Assembly: GCF_900156505.1 (NCBI RefSeq)
Contig: NZ_FTPR01000002.1
Coordinates: forward strand, 1 to 64,000
Origin: Yoonia rosea
Lineage (GTDB): Bacteria > Pseudomonadota > Alphaproteobacteria > Rhodobacterales > Rhodobacteraceae
Reading direction: 5' to 3'
DNA length: 64,000 nucleotides
In this document: piece by piece, positions 28,468-37,681 of the stretch
Position numbering within the stretch: position 1 is the stretch's first letter
Layout of the letters: every line of letters starts with the position of its first letter
Program-made: the position numbers and the translations under genes
The notes under the pieces: model-generated
Database searches by the model: none
What the model was told of the DNA's origin: nothing
The model's input: only the letters and a program-made list of their open reading frames with translations

Positions 28468-30564
28468 ATGGCAAAAGCACCCTTGCGGGTCGGGATCGTT
28501 GGCGCGGGTTACATCGCCACCTGGCATGCCGATACCATCAAGTCACTGACAGATGTCGATCTCGTCGCAGTCTGCGACATGTCTGCTAGTGCTGCCGATG
28601 CTTTGGGCAGTAGCTTTGGCGCAAAGCCTTACACAGATTTCGATGCAATGGTTGCGCAGGAAAACCTTGATGCCGTTCATATTCTGACACCTCCGGATAG
28701 CCACCGCGCTCTGGCCGAGAAATCAGCCGCGGCGGGCCTGCATTGCTTTATTGAAAAACCTGTCGGTGTTTCTGCGAAAGAGACGGCAGCAATGGTCACT
28801 GCGGGCCAAAAAGCAGACCGGCTGATGGCTGCGGGACACAATTTTCTTGGGATGCCCAGCTATGAACGCCTAAAAAAAGCGGCGCAGGGCGGTAATCTTG
28901 GCCGTATCTCCATGGCCGAGATCAATTGGTGTTTTCCACTGCCGCCATTACGGTCGGGCCCATTCGGGCTTTGGCTCTTGCGGGAACCGCGCAACCTTTT
29001 GCTGGAACTGGGGCCGCATCTTTTTGCCTTTGCGACCGATCTTTTCGGCAAGGTTGAAGTATGTCATCTGGCATTGAGCAAGCCGATCGCCCTGCCGGGC
29101 GGCGAAACGCGGCATCAGGGATGGCGCATTCTGGCACGCGCCGGTGATGTAGATGTGACCTTCAATATTTCGCTGGTTGAAACAGTCGATGATCGCAGCG
29201 TCACACTCAGGGGTTCCACCGCGCAGGCCCGGTTTGATTACGCCGCAGATACACTGGTGGTCCGCCGCGAAAACAACGCCGATCTGGTTCTCAATCCATT
29301 GCGCAAACAACTTTCTCAGGGATGGCAGCATCTGCGCGAAGGTGGTGTGAACTTCGGACGGCAGTTGATCTCCCTGAACCGAAAATCCCCATATGGACTC
29401 AGCTTTGCTGGCGCGATCGGAGCCTTCTACGACAGCTTGCGCAATCAAAAGCCCCTCGATCCCAGATTTGACATGAAAACAGCGCAGGTTGTGATGACAA
29501 GCATTGATGATGCATTGGCCATGATGCCAGCACAAACAGTGCCTGCGCGGCCAAAGGGCACCCCAAAACCGACGGTGATGGTCATTGGTGGCACGGGGTT
29601 CATCGGACGCGCGCTGACCCGTGATCTGGTCAAACGGGGGTACGATGTGCGCGTGCTGAGCCGCGGCAGGACCGGCCCATTTGCCGATATCGCCAACCGC
29701 GTTGAAACGGTGGCGGTGTCAATGCGGGATACAGACGGCCTGACGCAGGCGATGGAGGGTATCGACACCGTCTATAATCTAGCCAAATCTACCGACAAAA
29801 CTTGGGAAGATGCGCTAGCCAACGATGTTGATGTCAGTGTCGGGGTGGCAAAGGCCGCGATGACAGCCGGTGTGCGCCGCCTGATCTATACAGGCACAAT
29901 CGCATCATACGACATGTCGGACCCGCGCAGGAAGATCTCCGAAGACACCGGCTTTCGCAATGATATGAACGACCGCAACATTTATGCACGGTCCAAGGCT
30001 GAATGTGAAAAGCGCCTGTTGCAAATGCATGCAGAACAAGGCCTGCCGCTGGTGATCGCGCGCCCCGGGATCGTTGTTGGCGAAGGCGGCCCCCTACAAC
30101 ACTGGGGGATCGGGCGTTGGCACGGTGCCGGCGCTGTCCGCATCTGGGGGCACGGCCGGAATATCCTGCCATTCGTCTTGATCGATGATCTGACGGACGG
30201 CCTGATCCGCATGATGGAAAAGGAAGGGATTGAAGGCCGTTCATATAATCTTGTGGGTGAACCGCTTATGTCAGCCCGCGATTATTTTAGCGCGATCCAT
30301 GATCAGATGGGGGCGCAATTGGCTGTCTCAACCAGTTCACTCCACGCGCTGTTTGTGGCTGATCTGGTGAAACATGCCATGAAGGTCACCTTGTTGCGCC
30401 GCAAAGGGTTGTCGCGTGCTTCGCTCAAAGACTGGAAGTCACGCGCACATTTTACCCCATTTGATATTTCCAAATCCAAGAACGAGCTGGGCTGGATTCC
30501 AGCCGCAGATCGCGAGACGCTTGTTCGTGGCGCAATCACAAATGCCAATTTGTTTGGGTTCTGA
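28468..30564 (+). CDS. Fusion: Gfo/Idh/MocA oxidoreductase + NAD-dependent epimerase/reductase
   Basis: The 698-residue protein joins two nucleotide-sugar enzymes. Residues 1 to about 365 are a Gfo/Idh/MocA oxidoreductase: RVGIVGAGYIATWHADTI for NAD binding and the substrate-site motif FIEKPVG. Residues about 385-698 are an extended SDR: VMVIGGTGFIGRALTRDL, LIYTGTIASYD and the catalytic NIYARSKAECE. The two halves probably oxidise and then epimerise or reduce the same sugar. It begins 7 bases after the family 2 transferase stop, with GAGGA ahead of the ATG, and ends the rml operon. Confidence 0.88.
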   Translation: MAKAPLRVGIVGAGYIATWHADTIKSLTDVDLVAVCDMSASAADALGSSFGAKPYTDFDAMVAQENLDAVHILTPPDSHRALAEKSAAAGLHCFIEKPVGVSAKETAAMVTAGQKADRLMAAGHNFLGMPSYERLKKAAQGGNLGRISMAEINWCFPLPPLRSGPFGLWLLREPRNLLLELGPHLFAFATDLFGKVEVCHLALSKPIALPGGETRHQGWRILARAGDVDVTFNISLVETVDDRSVTLRGSTAQARFDYAADTLVVRRENNADLVLNPLRKQLSQGWQHLREGGVNFGRQLISLNRKSPYGLSFAGAIGAFYDSLRNQKPLDPRFDMKTAQVVMTSIDDALAMMPAQTVPARPKGTPKPTVMVIGGTGFIGRALTRDLVKRGYDVRVLSRGRTGPFADIANRVETVAVSMRDTDGLTQAMEGIDTVYNLAKSTDKTWEDALANDVDVSVGVAKAAMTAGVRRLIYTGTIASYDMSDPRRKISEDTGFRNDMNDRNIYARSKAECEKRLLQMHAEQGLPLVIARPGIVVGEGGPLQHWGIGRWHGAGAVRIWGHGRNILPFVLIDDLTDGLIRMMEKEGIEGRSYNLVGEPLMSARDYFSAIHDQMGAQLAVSTSSLHALFVADLVKHAMKVTLLRRKGLSRASLKDWKSRAHFTPFDISKSKNELGWIPAADRETLVRGAITNANLFGF

Positions 30565-30591
30565 TCAGTCTGACAGCCCCAAGACCGGCGG

Positions 30592-31524
30592 CTAGGATCG
30601 CACCCCCGTACGAGGCAGGGATGTCACGACATCCCAAACGACGTTTTGCATCAGACGCGCGGCCTCTGCGCCCGGATCATCCGCAGGTGTGCCATCTGCA
30701 CGCGAAAGCTGGTGCGGCAGCCCGACAGGGCTTTGCTGATAAAGCACCGCATAATGCGTCAGCGCCATCAGATAGGCGCCGTAGTCGTTGAAGTGGATAT
30801 CATCGCTGAACAGATCTTCATGGCTTGCCAAAGGCCCCACCGGTCCCTGTGCTTCCAAAGCGCGCGCGAAGGCCGCCATGACCTGACCACCTGGGATGAT
30901 GTAAACCGGTCGTGGGATCTCGGCCCGTGCAAGTGCCGGGCGCAGAATGGCATCTTCCCAATATAGACCCAGATCCTGATCAAGACGTGACAGCCAACCG
31001 CTCGCGTCATCCAATTGGTGCCATGTCTCATAGAGATAGACTGGCAGACCGCGGGATTGGGCCTTGTCGGTCCAGCGATAAACATAGGTTGGGCTGTCAA
31101 AATACCTGATCGCATCCTTGATCTCGACCATCTCGGTCAGCACGAGCGCATTATAATCGCCGGACTCCATCGCTTCATGCGCGTCCCGGTATTTTTCGTG
31201 CGCGTTTTCCTCGGCGAACCCGTTGATCGCAACATCCGGTTCCCAATGAGATTTCAGCGTCGCACCCCATCCCAACTGGCTTGCATAGTCGTGCCCTTCA
31301 CCTGCCAGTTGGGCAAGCATCGCAGGCATATCCCGCCCCACGAGACTATGACCGATATGAAAGACCTGCCGTGGGCCGTCAGGTTTTGGGGCAGGTTCTG
31401 CGTAAAGCGCTTCGAAGGTGTCTTTGTCCAGCGGCGCGGGATCGCGCGCATAGAGGCCAAGTGCGGCCATGACAGCGAGGGCGGGAGCAATAACGCGTAA
31501 CACGATACGTTTAAACATAGGCAA
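30592..31524 (-). CDS. Exported or membrane-anchored SGNH-hydrolase-like protein, copy 1
   Basis: The 310-residue protein has an N-terminal hydrophobic segment (residues about 7-25), so it probably acts in the periplasm. It has an SGNH-type nucleophile motif HIGHSL (Ser60) and a C-terminal D-x-H block, FSDDIHFNDYG (His244). It shares a series of landmarks with the protein at 45124: VLTE, Y-x-TW, PGG/PGP with MAA, and DLFxDxIHxNDxG. In EPS loci such proteins may add or remove acyl groups. It is the last gene of the minus-strand NRPS/PKS unit; its start overlaps the PPTase stop. Confidence 0.7.
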   Translation of the reverse strand: MPMFKRIVLRVIAPALAVMAALGLYARDPAPLDKDTFEALYAEPAPKPDGPRQVFHIGHSLVGRDMPAMLAQLAGEGHDYASQLGWGATLKSHWEPDVAINGFAEENAHEKYRDAHEAMESGDYNALVLTEMVEIKDAIRYFDSPTYVYRWTDKAQSRGLPVYLYETWHQLDDASGWLSRLDQDLGLYWEDAILRPALARAEIPRPVYIIPGGQVMAAFARALEAQGPVGPLASHEDLFSDDIHFNDYGAYLMALTHYAVLYQQSPVGLPHQLSRADGTPADDPGAEAARLMQNVVWDVVTSLPRTGVRS

Positions 31525-32137
31525 CAGATAGGATCAGGCCGTCTTCGATCAAGATCGCACCTTTCATGTTTGCAAGGGTGGGATTACCCGCAACACGATA
31601 GGCACAGTCGATCATTTCAAGCGTCACCGCGTCAAACCCGATGACCTTACCTGTCAGCGGATATTGCGCCTTATAGACGGCCTCTTTCGCACTGAAAATC
31701 ATCTTCGCGGCAAGGCCCGGATCAGTTTCACCCGCAAGCCATGCGCGTTCTGCCGGGGTGCAGATGACCGCGATCAGATCATCGGCAAGCGGCGTTGCCG
31801 GTTCGACATCGACGCCAAGCGCGGCATAGTGTTCTTGCAAAGCAACAATAGATACGCAGCAGGTGTCGCAATGTGCGATCGATCCCGCAAGCCCTGCAGG
31901 CCAGATCGGGGCACGGTCACGTCCCTGAAGGATCGCGGTGGGCGCAAACCCAATCTCGGCCATTGCAGCGCGCGCGGCACAGCGCCCCGCAGCAAATTCG
32001 GTGCGCCGTTTCGGGATTGCGCGGGCGACTGCGGCGGCCTCTTCATCCCAAAGCGCGGTGTCTTGGGCCGGATCGGTCACACCGATCCCGGCATGGGGGC
32101 CAAGCATCTGCCGCAAAGCCGCCCTGACCCCTTCCAT
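31511..32137 (-). CDS. 4'-phosphopantetheinyl transferase, Sfp/EntD type
   Basis: The 208-residue enzyme attaches phosphopantetheine from CoA to the carrier-protein serine of the NRPS and PKS encoded next to it. The magnesium-binding motif ALGVDVEP (Asp110, Glu112) and FSAKEAVYKAQ (148-158, Glu152) are diagnostic. Its start overlaps the NRPS stop by one base (TGATG), so it is translationally coupled to the megasynthase it activates. Confidence 0.93.
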   Translation of the reverse strand: MEGVRAALRQMLGPHAGIGVTDPAQDTALWDEEAAAVARAIPKRRTEFAAGRCAARAAMAEIGFAPTAILQGRDRAPIWPAGLAGSIAHCDTCCVSIVALQEHYAALGVDVEPATPLADDLIAVICTPAERAWLAGETDPGLAAKMIFSAKEAVYKAQYPLTGKVIGFDAVTLEMIDCAYRVAGNPTLANMKGAILIEDGLILSVAYV

Positions 32138-35100
32138 CAGCGATTACGCCTGCGCTCACGCATTTCGCGGCGGCGGGCCATCGCGTCTTGCAGGTTGTTG
32201 CCTGTGGCTTGCGCTGTTGCAGGTGCTGCCGCTGGCAGAGGCGTTTCAGGGGCGGGTTGCGCCGGTGCGGGCTGTGCACCGGCCTTTTGCGCAACAATCC
32301 TTGCCAATGCGCCCAAGGTGGGCGCGCGGAAAATATCTGTAATCGACAGTTTCTGCACACCCATCGACGCGCGAATTTCGCGGTGGACCTGCACGGCCAG
32401 CAGGGAATGCCCGCCAAGATCAAAGAAACTGTCTTTCGCGCCGATTTGCTGAACACCAAGCGTCGCAGACCAGATCGCTGCGATCCTGTCGCTGATCTCG
32501 GCCTCTGACCCCAGATCAACAGGGGCTGCCGGTGCCGTGGGTGCAACGACCGGCGCGGGTGCAGCGGGGGCCTGCCCAAGGGCGGGTGCCGGCAGCGCTT
32601 TGCGGTCGATCTTCTTGTTGGGCGTCAAAGGAAAGGCATCCAACGTCACAAAATGGCGCGGCACCATATAGTCCGGCAGGGATTGCAGCATCTCTTTGCG
32701 CAATGCGGCCTCGTCCACCTTGCCATCGGCCAACAGATAGCCAACCAGCTGGACCACCCCGGGCGTGTCTTCGCGCGCGACGACAACAGATTGCTGGACC
32801 GTCTGATGCCGGTCGATGATGCTTTCGATTTCGCCCAGTTCCACCCGGTACCCGCGCAGTTTGACCTGAAAATCAGCGCGCCCCAGAAAATCCAGCCGCC
32901 CATCAGGCCGCCAGCGTGCCAGATCACCCGTGCGATACATCCGCCCATCAGCAAAGGGGTTGGGCAGGAAGCGTTCGGCAGTCAGTTCATCGCGCTGGAA
33001 ATAGCCCCGCGTCACACCTGCGCCGCCGATATAAAGCTCGCCCGGAACGCCAACAGGCACCGGCTGCATGTCGTCATCCAGTACGTAAACCTGCGTATTC
33101 GCGATGGGCGTGCCGATGGGCACAGCACCCTGGCCCGCTTCAGCGGTTTGGGTGGTTGACCAGATCGTCGTTTCCGTCGGGCCGTACATGTTTTCGACAT
33201 GCCCGCCGGTAACCCTGCGCAACTCATCCGCCAACGCGCCCGGCAAAGCCTCGCCCCCGACCATCATATGTTTGATCCCCGAAAGGGCCGCGCGCGCCTC
33301 ATCGTTCATGGTCAGCATTTGCGCCATCGAGGGCGTGCATTGCAGATGCGTGACTTTATGGCGGGCGATCTGGGCGGCGATAGAATAGTCGCCCTGTGTC
33401 ACCTCTTGATTGCTGGCGGCCACGACCTTTGCCAGCGGCTTCAGCCCCTCCAATACAAGATCCACGTCAATGCCGTAATCAATCAGGCAAGCAACCTCGG
33501 TGACGCCAATGGCCTTGACCTCTTTCACGCGCTCAATGGCATCCTCGACCGTGCCGAAAAGCCCGCTGTCGTTGAAATAGCGCTCAAAGGCGAATTCCAG
33601 AATCCCGTCCATCTCGTCTTCGTCGAGCGAGCCAAGATCAATCTGCATCGGGTTTTCGACGCCCTTGGGTTTCTTGAACGCAGGAAACGCCCAGGCGTAT
33701 TGCTTGATCAGGCCAGCAGCGGCGCGCAGATAGTCCTTCATCGGCTCGCGGGCGATTTCGCGGGCATGGTCACGGGTATCGGACAGGAAGCTGTGCAGCA
33801 TCAGGGTGACGGTGAAGTCATCCGGATTATGGCCTGCCGCGCGCAAGGCATCATGATAGATCACGATCTTTTCGGCGACTTCATCCACGCTTTGGCCCAG
33901 CAGGTGGGTCAGCACGTTACAGCCATTGGTGCCGGCCCCTTTCCACGTCTCGGGGTTGCCAGCGGTCGTGACCCACACGTTCAGTTTCTTTGAAACAGGG
34001 CGCGGCTGCGTGACGACACCGTGCATCTCGCCATTCGCGCGCGGGAATTCCACCGTTTCACCAACCCAGAGTTTGCGCAAATCGCGGATCGCATCGAACA
34101 TCGCGGGCTTGTTCTTGGGCGGCGTGTTTTCAGGCCGCAGCACAAAATCATCGGGCTGCCAGCCAGAGGCAATGGCAAGCCCCGTCCGCCCGTTTGTCAG
34201 GTTATCAATCACCGCCCATTCTTCGGCAATCCGTGCAGTATGATGCAGAGGTGCCACGCAAGACCCCGCACGCACTGCGAGATTCTGGGTCACGGCGGCA
34301 ACGGCCGCACCTGTCACAGAAGGATTGGGATAAGGGCCGCCAAAGGCGTGGAAATGCCGCTCAGGCGTCCAGACAGCGCAAAACCCGTTCTTGTCGGCGA
34401 ACTGCGCGCCTTCCAGAAGCGACCTGTACTTGTCGCGTCCGATCCCGTCATCATTGCCCCAGTAAAACAGGCTGAAATCCATACCCACACCCGGCGCGCT
34501 GCCTTCACCTGCGACAAGCGCACGGTTTTCATCGCCAGAGACCACCAGCTTGAAGCCCCGCGCGAGGGTCCAGAACAGTTCGAGCACCGAAATATCAAAC
34601 GACAGCGATGTTACCGCCATCCACACACCGGGCGGGTTATGCGCAATGCGGTCGTCCATGCCGGTAAAGAAATTCGCGACATTGCGGTGTTCGACCATCA
34701 CGCCTTTAGGTTTCCCGGTCGAGCCTGAGGTATAGATCATATAGGCCAGATGCGCGCCTGTGACGCCGCTATCTGGATTACCCGTCTCGGTGCCTGCGGG
34801 CAATGCATCAACCAGCACGGTTTCGGCGGCGGAGGGCGGCAAATCGGCGGCAAGCGCGCTGTCGGTGACGATCACTTTGGTGCCGCTGTCTGCAATAAAA
34901 TGCGCGGTCCGGTCGGCGGGATAGGCAGGGTCCATCGGCAGATAGGCACCGCCTGCCTTCATGATCGCCAAGGCCCCGATCAAAAGCGCCGAGGATCGCC
35001 GCAGGTGCAGGCCGACAATCGCGTCAGGGCCAACGCCTTTGGCGCGCAGCACATTGGCTAACGCATTGGCGCGGGCGTTCAGTTCCGCATAGGTCAGGCT

Positions 35101-36687
35101 TTCGCCCTCAAAGGCCAGCGCCTCGGCATCCGGGGTGCGGGCGACCTGCGCTTCAAATGCCTGATGGATACACTGGTCGGCAGGGTAGTCCGTGGCGGTC
35201 GCGTTCCAGTCATAAAGAAGGGTCTGGCGCTCTGCCTCGGACAGGATCGTGGGGGTCCCGTCCTTGGCGATCTGTGCAGCCATATGATCAAGGCGCGCGG
35301 CCATCAATTGCGCGGCCTGCGCGCTCATCTTGCCCGTATCGGCGTAGAGCGTGTTCCCCGCCACCGTCAGGGCAGTCCCTTTGATGTGGCCCTCTTTGGA
35401 CAGGCCCAAGGCAGGCATCGCCACGCCACCGGGAATACGGGCGCAAAGATCAGCGGCAAATGGGCCATGGGCGGCGGCGGCATCAAAATCATCGTCCGCG
35501 CCTACGGGCACCCAGTCATTCAGATACCCGGGATGTTCATGAGCTACGCCCAGCGCCAGCGTGACAGGATCATCGGACAACGCGGCCCCCAACGCCCCAA
35601 GCGCACGGGCCAAATCATCGGCATTACCCGTCAACGGCAGGCTGATAATCTCGCCTTCACCCGCCCCCATGTCGATCAGCGGCAAGTTGGCAGGGGTCAT
35701 CGCCGCAAGCGCTTTGCGCCATGTCCCCTCGTGTTTCAGTGTGGCTTTGAGCGCTGCGGTCAGCGCCTCAGCTTCTTCGGAAACAAGCTTTGGAAGCACA
35801 TCGCCGGCACGTACAATATCTGCGACAGCGACAGCGCGCCCCACCGCGTCACGCAACCCCCGCAAGGTGACCGGCGCGGTGGCCGTTGCAATGGTGAGAC
35901 TGTCATCACCCACCGCAATCACCGTACCGGGGGCCGCATCAGACGCGGTTTTTTCAGCAGCCGCTTTCGCCACAAGGAACACACCTGCATCCGTCGCGAT
36001 CTTGGGACAGGTCAGCGGGTTCCAATAGTCGCCGTGGTCCAGCGCATGCACGAGTGTCATAATCTTGCGCGCAGTTTGGGTGAAATCCAGACGTGCGGCG
36101 TTGGGCGGTCTGTCATTTTTGGCAAAATAGGTCCGCTGCGTCAGGTCTTGCGCAGTGACGACGGGGGCATCGCTGGCAAGCTTGTCAATCACAGTCTCGA
36201 AACTGTCGATGGCGGCGGCATAGCATTTCGCGTTCAGCGTCAGGACGTTTTCATCAGGGGCTACGTCAAAAAAGCTCTGCGCCAGCAGTCCGCCTTCATC
36301 CACACCACCTTCGATCAAGTGCCAGCTGATGCCGTATTCGGCCTCACCTGCCAAGAGCGCCCAAACCGGCGCATTCAGGCCCGCATAGCGCGGCAAAGGG
36401 CCGTCATGGAAATTTGCAGCCCCGCGCGTAGGTAGGGCCAGCACGGCATCGGGGATCATATCAAGGTTGGCGATAGACAAAAGCCAGTCAAAAGACAGGC
36501 CCGACAGGGCCTCCAACAGATCATCGTCAGAGGACACAACCGGCAGGCCCGCATCCTTGGCCCACTGCGCCACATCCGCGTTACGCGTCACAACTGCGGC
36601 AAGGGTGTGGCCCGCATCGCGCAGCATCTCGCCACATTGCATGGCAAGGGATTCATTGCCGATGATAACCGCGCGAAATGTGGACAT
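32137..36687 (-). CDS. NRPS initiation module: formyltransferase / residual C-lobe / A domain with inserted monooxygenase / PCP
   Basis: The protein has 1516 residues. Residues 1-310 are a formyltransferase fold with Asn92, His94 and Asp130 in the catalytic positions (NFHDGPLPRYAG, GGVDEG). Residues about 320-500 look like the C-terminal lobe of a condensation domain ending in SEAERQTLLYDWNATATDYP; no HHxxxDG is present. The adenylation domain begins near 505: A3 YTSGSTGKPKG (652-662), A4 FDIS (697-700), A5 NMYGPTETT, A7 YRTGDLARW, A8 at 1269-1288, A10 NKKIDRKAL. Between A4 and A5 a luciferase-like FMN monooxygenase domain (about 734-1080) is inserted. The PCP serine is Ser1428 in DLGGHSLL. 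The specificity residues read D-I-L-Q-M-G-M-I-W-K, close to the glycine code. F-A-PCP recalls the linear gramicidin initiation module LgrA. ATG 36687 has GGAGGAGA. Confidence 0.92.
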   Translation of the reverse strand: MSTFRAVIIGNESLAMQCGEMLRDAGHTLAAVVTRNADVAQWAKDAGLPVVSSDDDLLEALSGLSFDWLLSIANLDMIPDAVLALPTRGAANFHDGPLPRYAGLNAPVWALLAGEAEYGISWHLIEGGVDEGGLLAQSFFDVAPDENVLTLNAKCYAAAIDSFETVIDKLASDAPVVTAQDLTQRTYFAKNDRPPNAARLDFTQTARKIMTLVHALDHGDYWNPLTCPKIATDAGVFLVAKAAAEKTASDAAPGTVIAVGDDSLTIATATAPVTLRGLRDAVGRAVAVADIVRAGDVLPKLVSEEAEALTAALKATLKHEGTWRKALAAMTPANLPLIDMGAGEGEIISLPLTGNADDLARALGALGAALSDDPVTLALGVAHEHPGYLNDWVPVGADDDFDAAAAHGPFAADLCARIPGGVAMPALGLSKEGHIKGTALTVAGNTLYADTGKMSAQAAQLMAARLDHMAAQIAKDGTPTILSEAERQTLLYDWNATATDYPADQCIHQAFEAQVARTPDAEALAFEGESLTYAELNARANALANVLRAKGVGPDAIVGLHLRRSSALLIGALAIMKAGGAYLPMDPAYPADRTAHFIADSGTKVIVTDSALAADLPPSAAETVLVDALPAGTETGNPDSGVTGAHLAYMIYTSGSTGKPKGVMVEHRNVANFFTGMDDRIAHNPPGVWMAVTSLSFDISVLELFWTLARGFKLVVSGDENRALVAGEGSAPGVGMDFSLFYWGNDDGIGRDKYRSLLEGAQFADKNGFCAVWTPERHFHAFGGPYPNPSVTGAAVAAVTQNLAVRAGSCVAPLHHTARIAEEWAVIDNLTNGRTGLAIASGWQPDDFVLRPENTPPKNKPAMFDAIRDLRKLWVGETVEFPRANGEMHGVVTQPRPVSKKLNVWVTTAGNPETWKGAGTNGCNVLTHLLGQSVDEVAEKIVIYHDALRAAGHNPDDFTVTLMLHSFLSDTRDHAREIAREPMKDYLRAAAGLIKQYAWAFPAFKKPKGVENPMQIDLGSLDEDEMDGILEFAFERYFNDSGLFGTVEDAIERVKEVKAIGVTEVACLIDYGIDVDLVLEGLKPLAKVVAASNQEVTQGDYSIAAQIARHKVTHLQCTPSMAQMLTMNDEARAALSGIKHMMVGGEALPGALADELRRVTGGHVENMYGPTETTIWSTTQTAEAGQGAVPIGTPIANTQVYVLDDDMQPVPVGVPGELYIGGAGVTRGYFQRDELTAERFLPNPFADGRMYRTGDLARWRPDGRLDFLGRADFQVKLRGYRVELGEIESIIDRHQTVQQSVVVAREDTPGVVQLVGYLLADGKVDEAALRKEMLQSLPDYMVPRHFVTLDAFPLTPNKKIDRKALPAPALGQAPAAPAPVVAPTAPAAPVDLGSEAEISDRIAAIWSATLGVQQIGAKDSFFDLGGHSLLAVQVHREIRASMGVQKLSITDIFRAPTLGALARIVAQKAGAQPAPAQPAPETPLPAAAPATAQATGNNLQDAMARRREMRERRRNR

Positions 36688-36688
36688 G

Positions 36689-37681
36689 TCACTCTCCTCC
36701 GGTTTGCGTTCGTGCCAGAACAGGCCGCCCGCGCGTAGGTTTGAACATTGCTGCAAAGTCATGCGCAGCCATGGTCCGCAGGAAATGCGGGGCCGCGCCA
36801 TGGCGTTTGCTGGTCAGTTTGCAGCGTAGCCAGTGCAGGCTGCCGCCTGTCAAATGCAGGATCGTGGCACAGGCAGCATAAGCGCGCCCATGGTTCTTGG
36901 CGAAGTAATACCAGCGCGAATCGAACCAGTAATCCGGCACGCGCCGCCATTCCTTCATGCCCGTTGAAACAGACCCCAGATGTGTGACCACGCTATCTGC
37001 AAGAAACATACCCTGATACCCCGCTTTTTGCACACGGCGGCACAGATCTGTTTCCTCGAAATACAAAAAGAATGTCTCGTCAAACAACCCGACTTCATCC
37101 AGCACGTCCTGCCGGATCATCATGCTGGCACCGGCCAGCCAATCGACAGGGGCTGTCTCCATCAACTCTCTGGGCACCCGATAGGATTTCAGCACCTTGC
37201 TGATAGGGCCGAAATTGATGGACCCTTCCAATTCGCTCCAGATTGAGGGGAAGCGGAAGGTCGTCGTGTGCTGCACACCGTCTTCACCGGCGATAAAGCT
37301 TCCGGCGAAACCGGTGCTCGGGATCGTATTCAAATGGTCATAAAGCACGCGGATCGCATCGGGTTTGGGAAAGGCGTCCGAGTTCAGGATATAGACGTAA
37401 TCCGGCCTGCCGCCATCCGACAGCCCCGCGCGAATACCCACATTATTCCCTGCGCCAAAGCCGCCGTTGCGGCCTGACTGGATCACGCGGGTCCTGTCCC
37501 AGCCCGCAGAGACGACATGCGCCGCCATCGTCTCAAACGATCCGTCCTGACTGTCGTTGTCGACGATCACAATCTCGCCCGGTAAACCCTGCATCGCCAC
37601 CCGCGCGGCGTCTGCCGCTTCCAGCGTCATCTGTGCTGTCTTGTAGTTCAGCACGATTGTCAGGATGCGCGGATCAGCCAT
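36689..37681 (-). CDS. Glycosyltransferase, family 2 (rhamnosyltransferase-like)
   Basis: The 330-residue GT-A enzyme has ILTIVLNYKTAQMTLEA, IVIVDNDSQDGS, the SGRNGGFGAGNNVGI motif and the metal site YILNSDAF, the pattern of dTDP-rhamnosyltransferase-like family 2 proteins. ETDLCRRVQKAGY follows in the acceptor region. The gene sits exactly between the PKS and NRPS genes: one base separates its stop from the NRPS ATG, and its start directly abuts the PKS stop. Such placement argues that the megasynthase product meets sugar chemistry. Confidence 0.9.
   Translation of the reverse strand: MADPRILTIVLNYKTAQMTLEAADAARVAMQGLPGEIVIVDNDSQDGSFETMAAHVVSAGWDRTRVIQSGRNGGFGAGNNVGIRAGLSDGGRPDYVYILNSDAFPKPDAIRVLYDHLNTIPSTGFAGSFIAGEDGVQHTTTFRFPSIWSELEGSINFGPISKVLKSYRVPRELMETAPVDWLAGASMMIRQDVLDEVGLFDETFFLYFEETDLCRRVQKAGYQGMFLADSVVTHLGSVSTGMKEWRRVPDYWFDSRWYYFAKNHGRAYAACATILHLTGGSLHWLRCKLTSKRHGAAPHFLRTMAAHDFAAMFKPTRGRPVLARTQTGGE

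Noticed and set aside
35164..36435. A 423-codon plus-strand frame opposite the NRPS
   Set aside because: Antisense shadow; the NRPS reading is supported by domain motifs along its full length.
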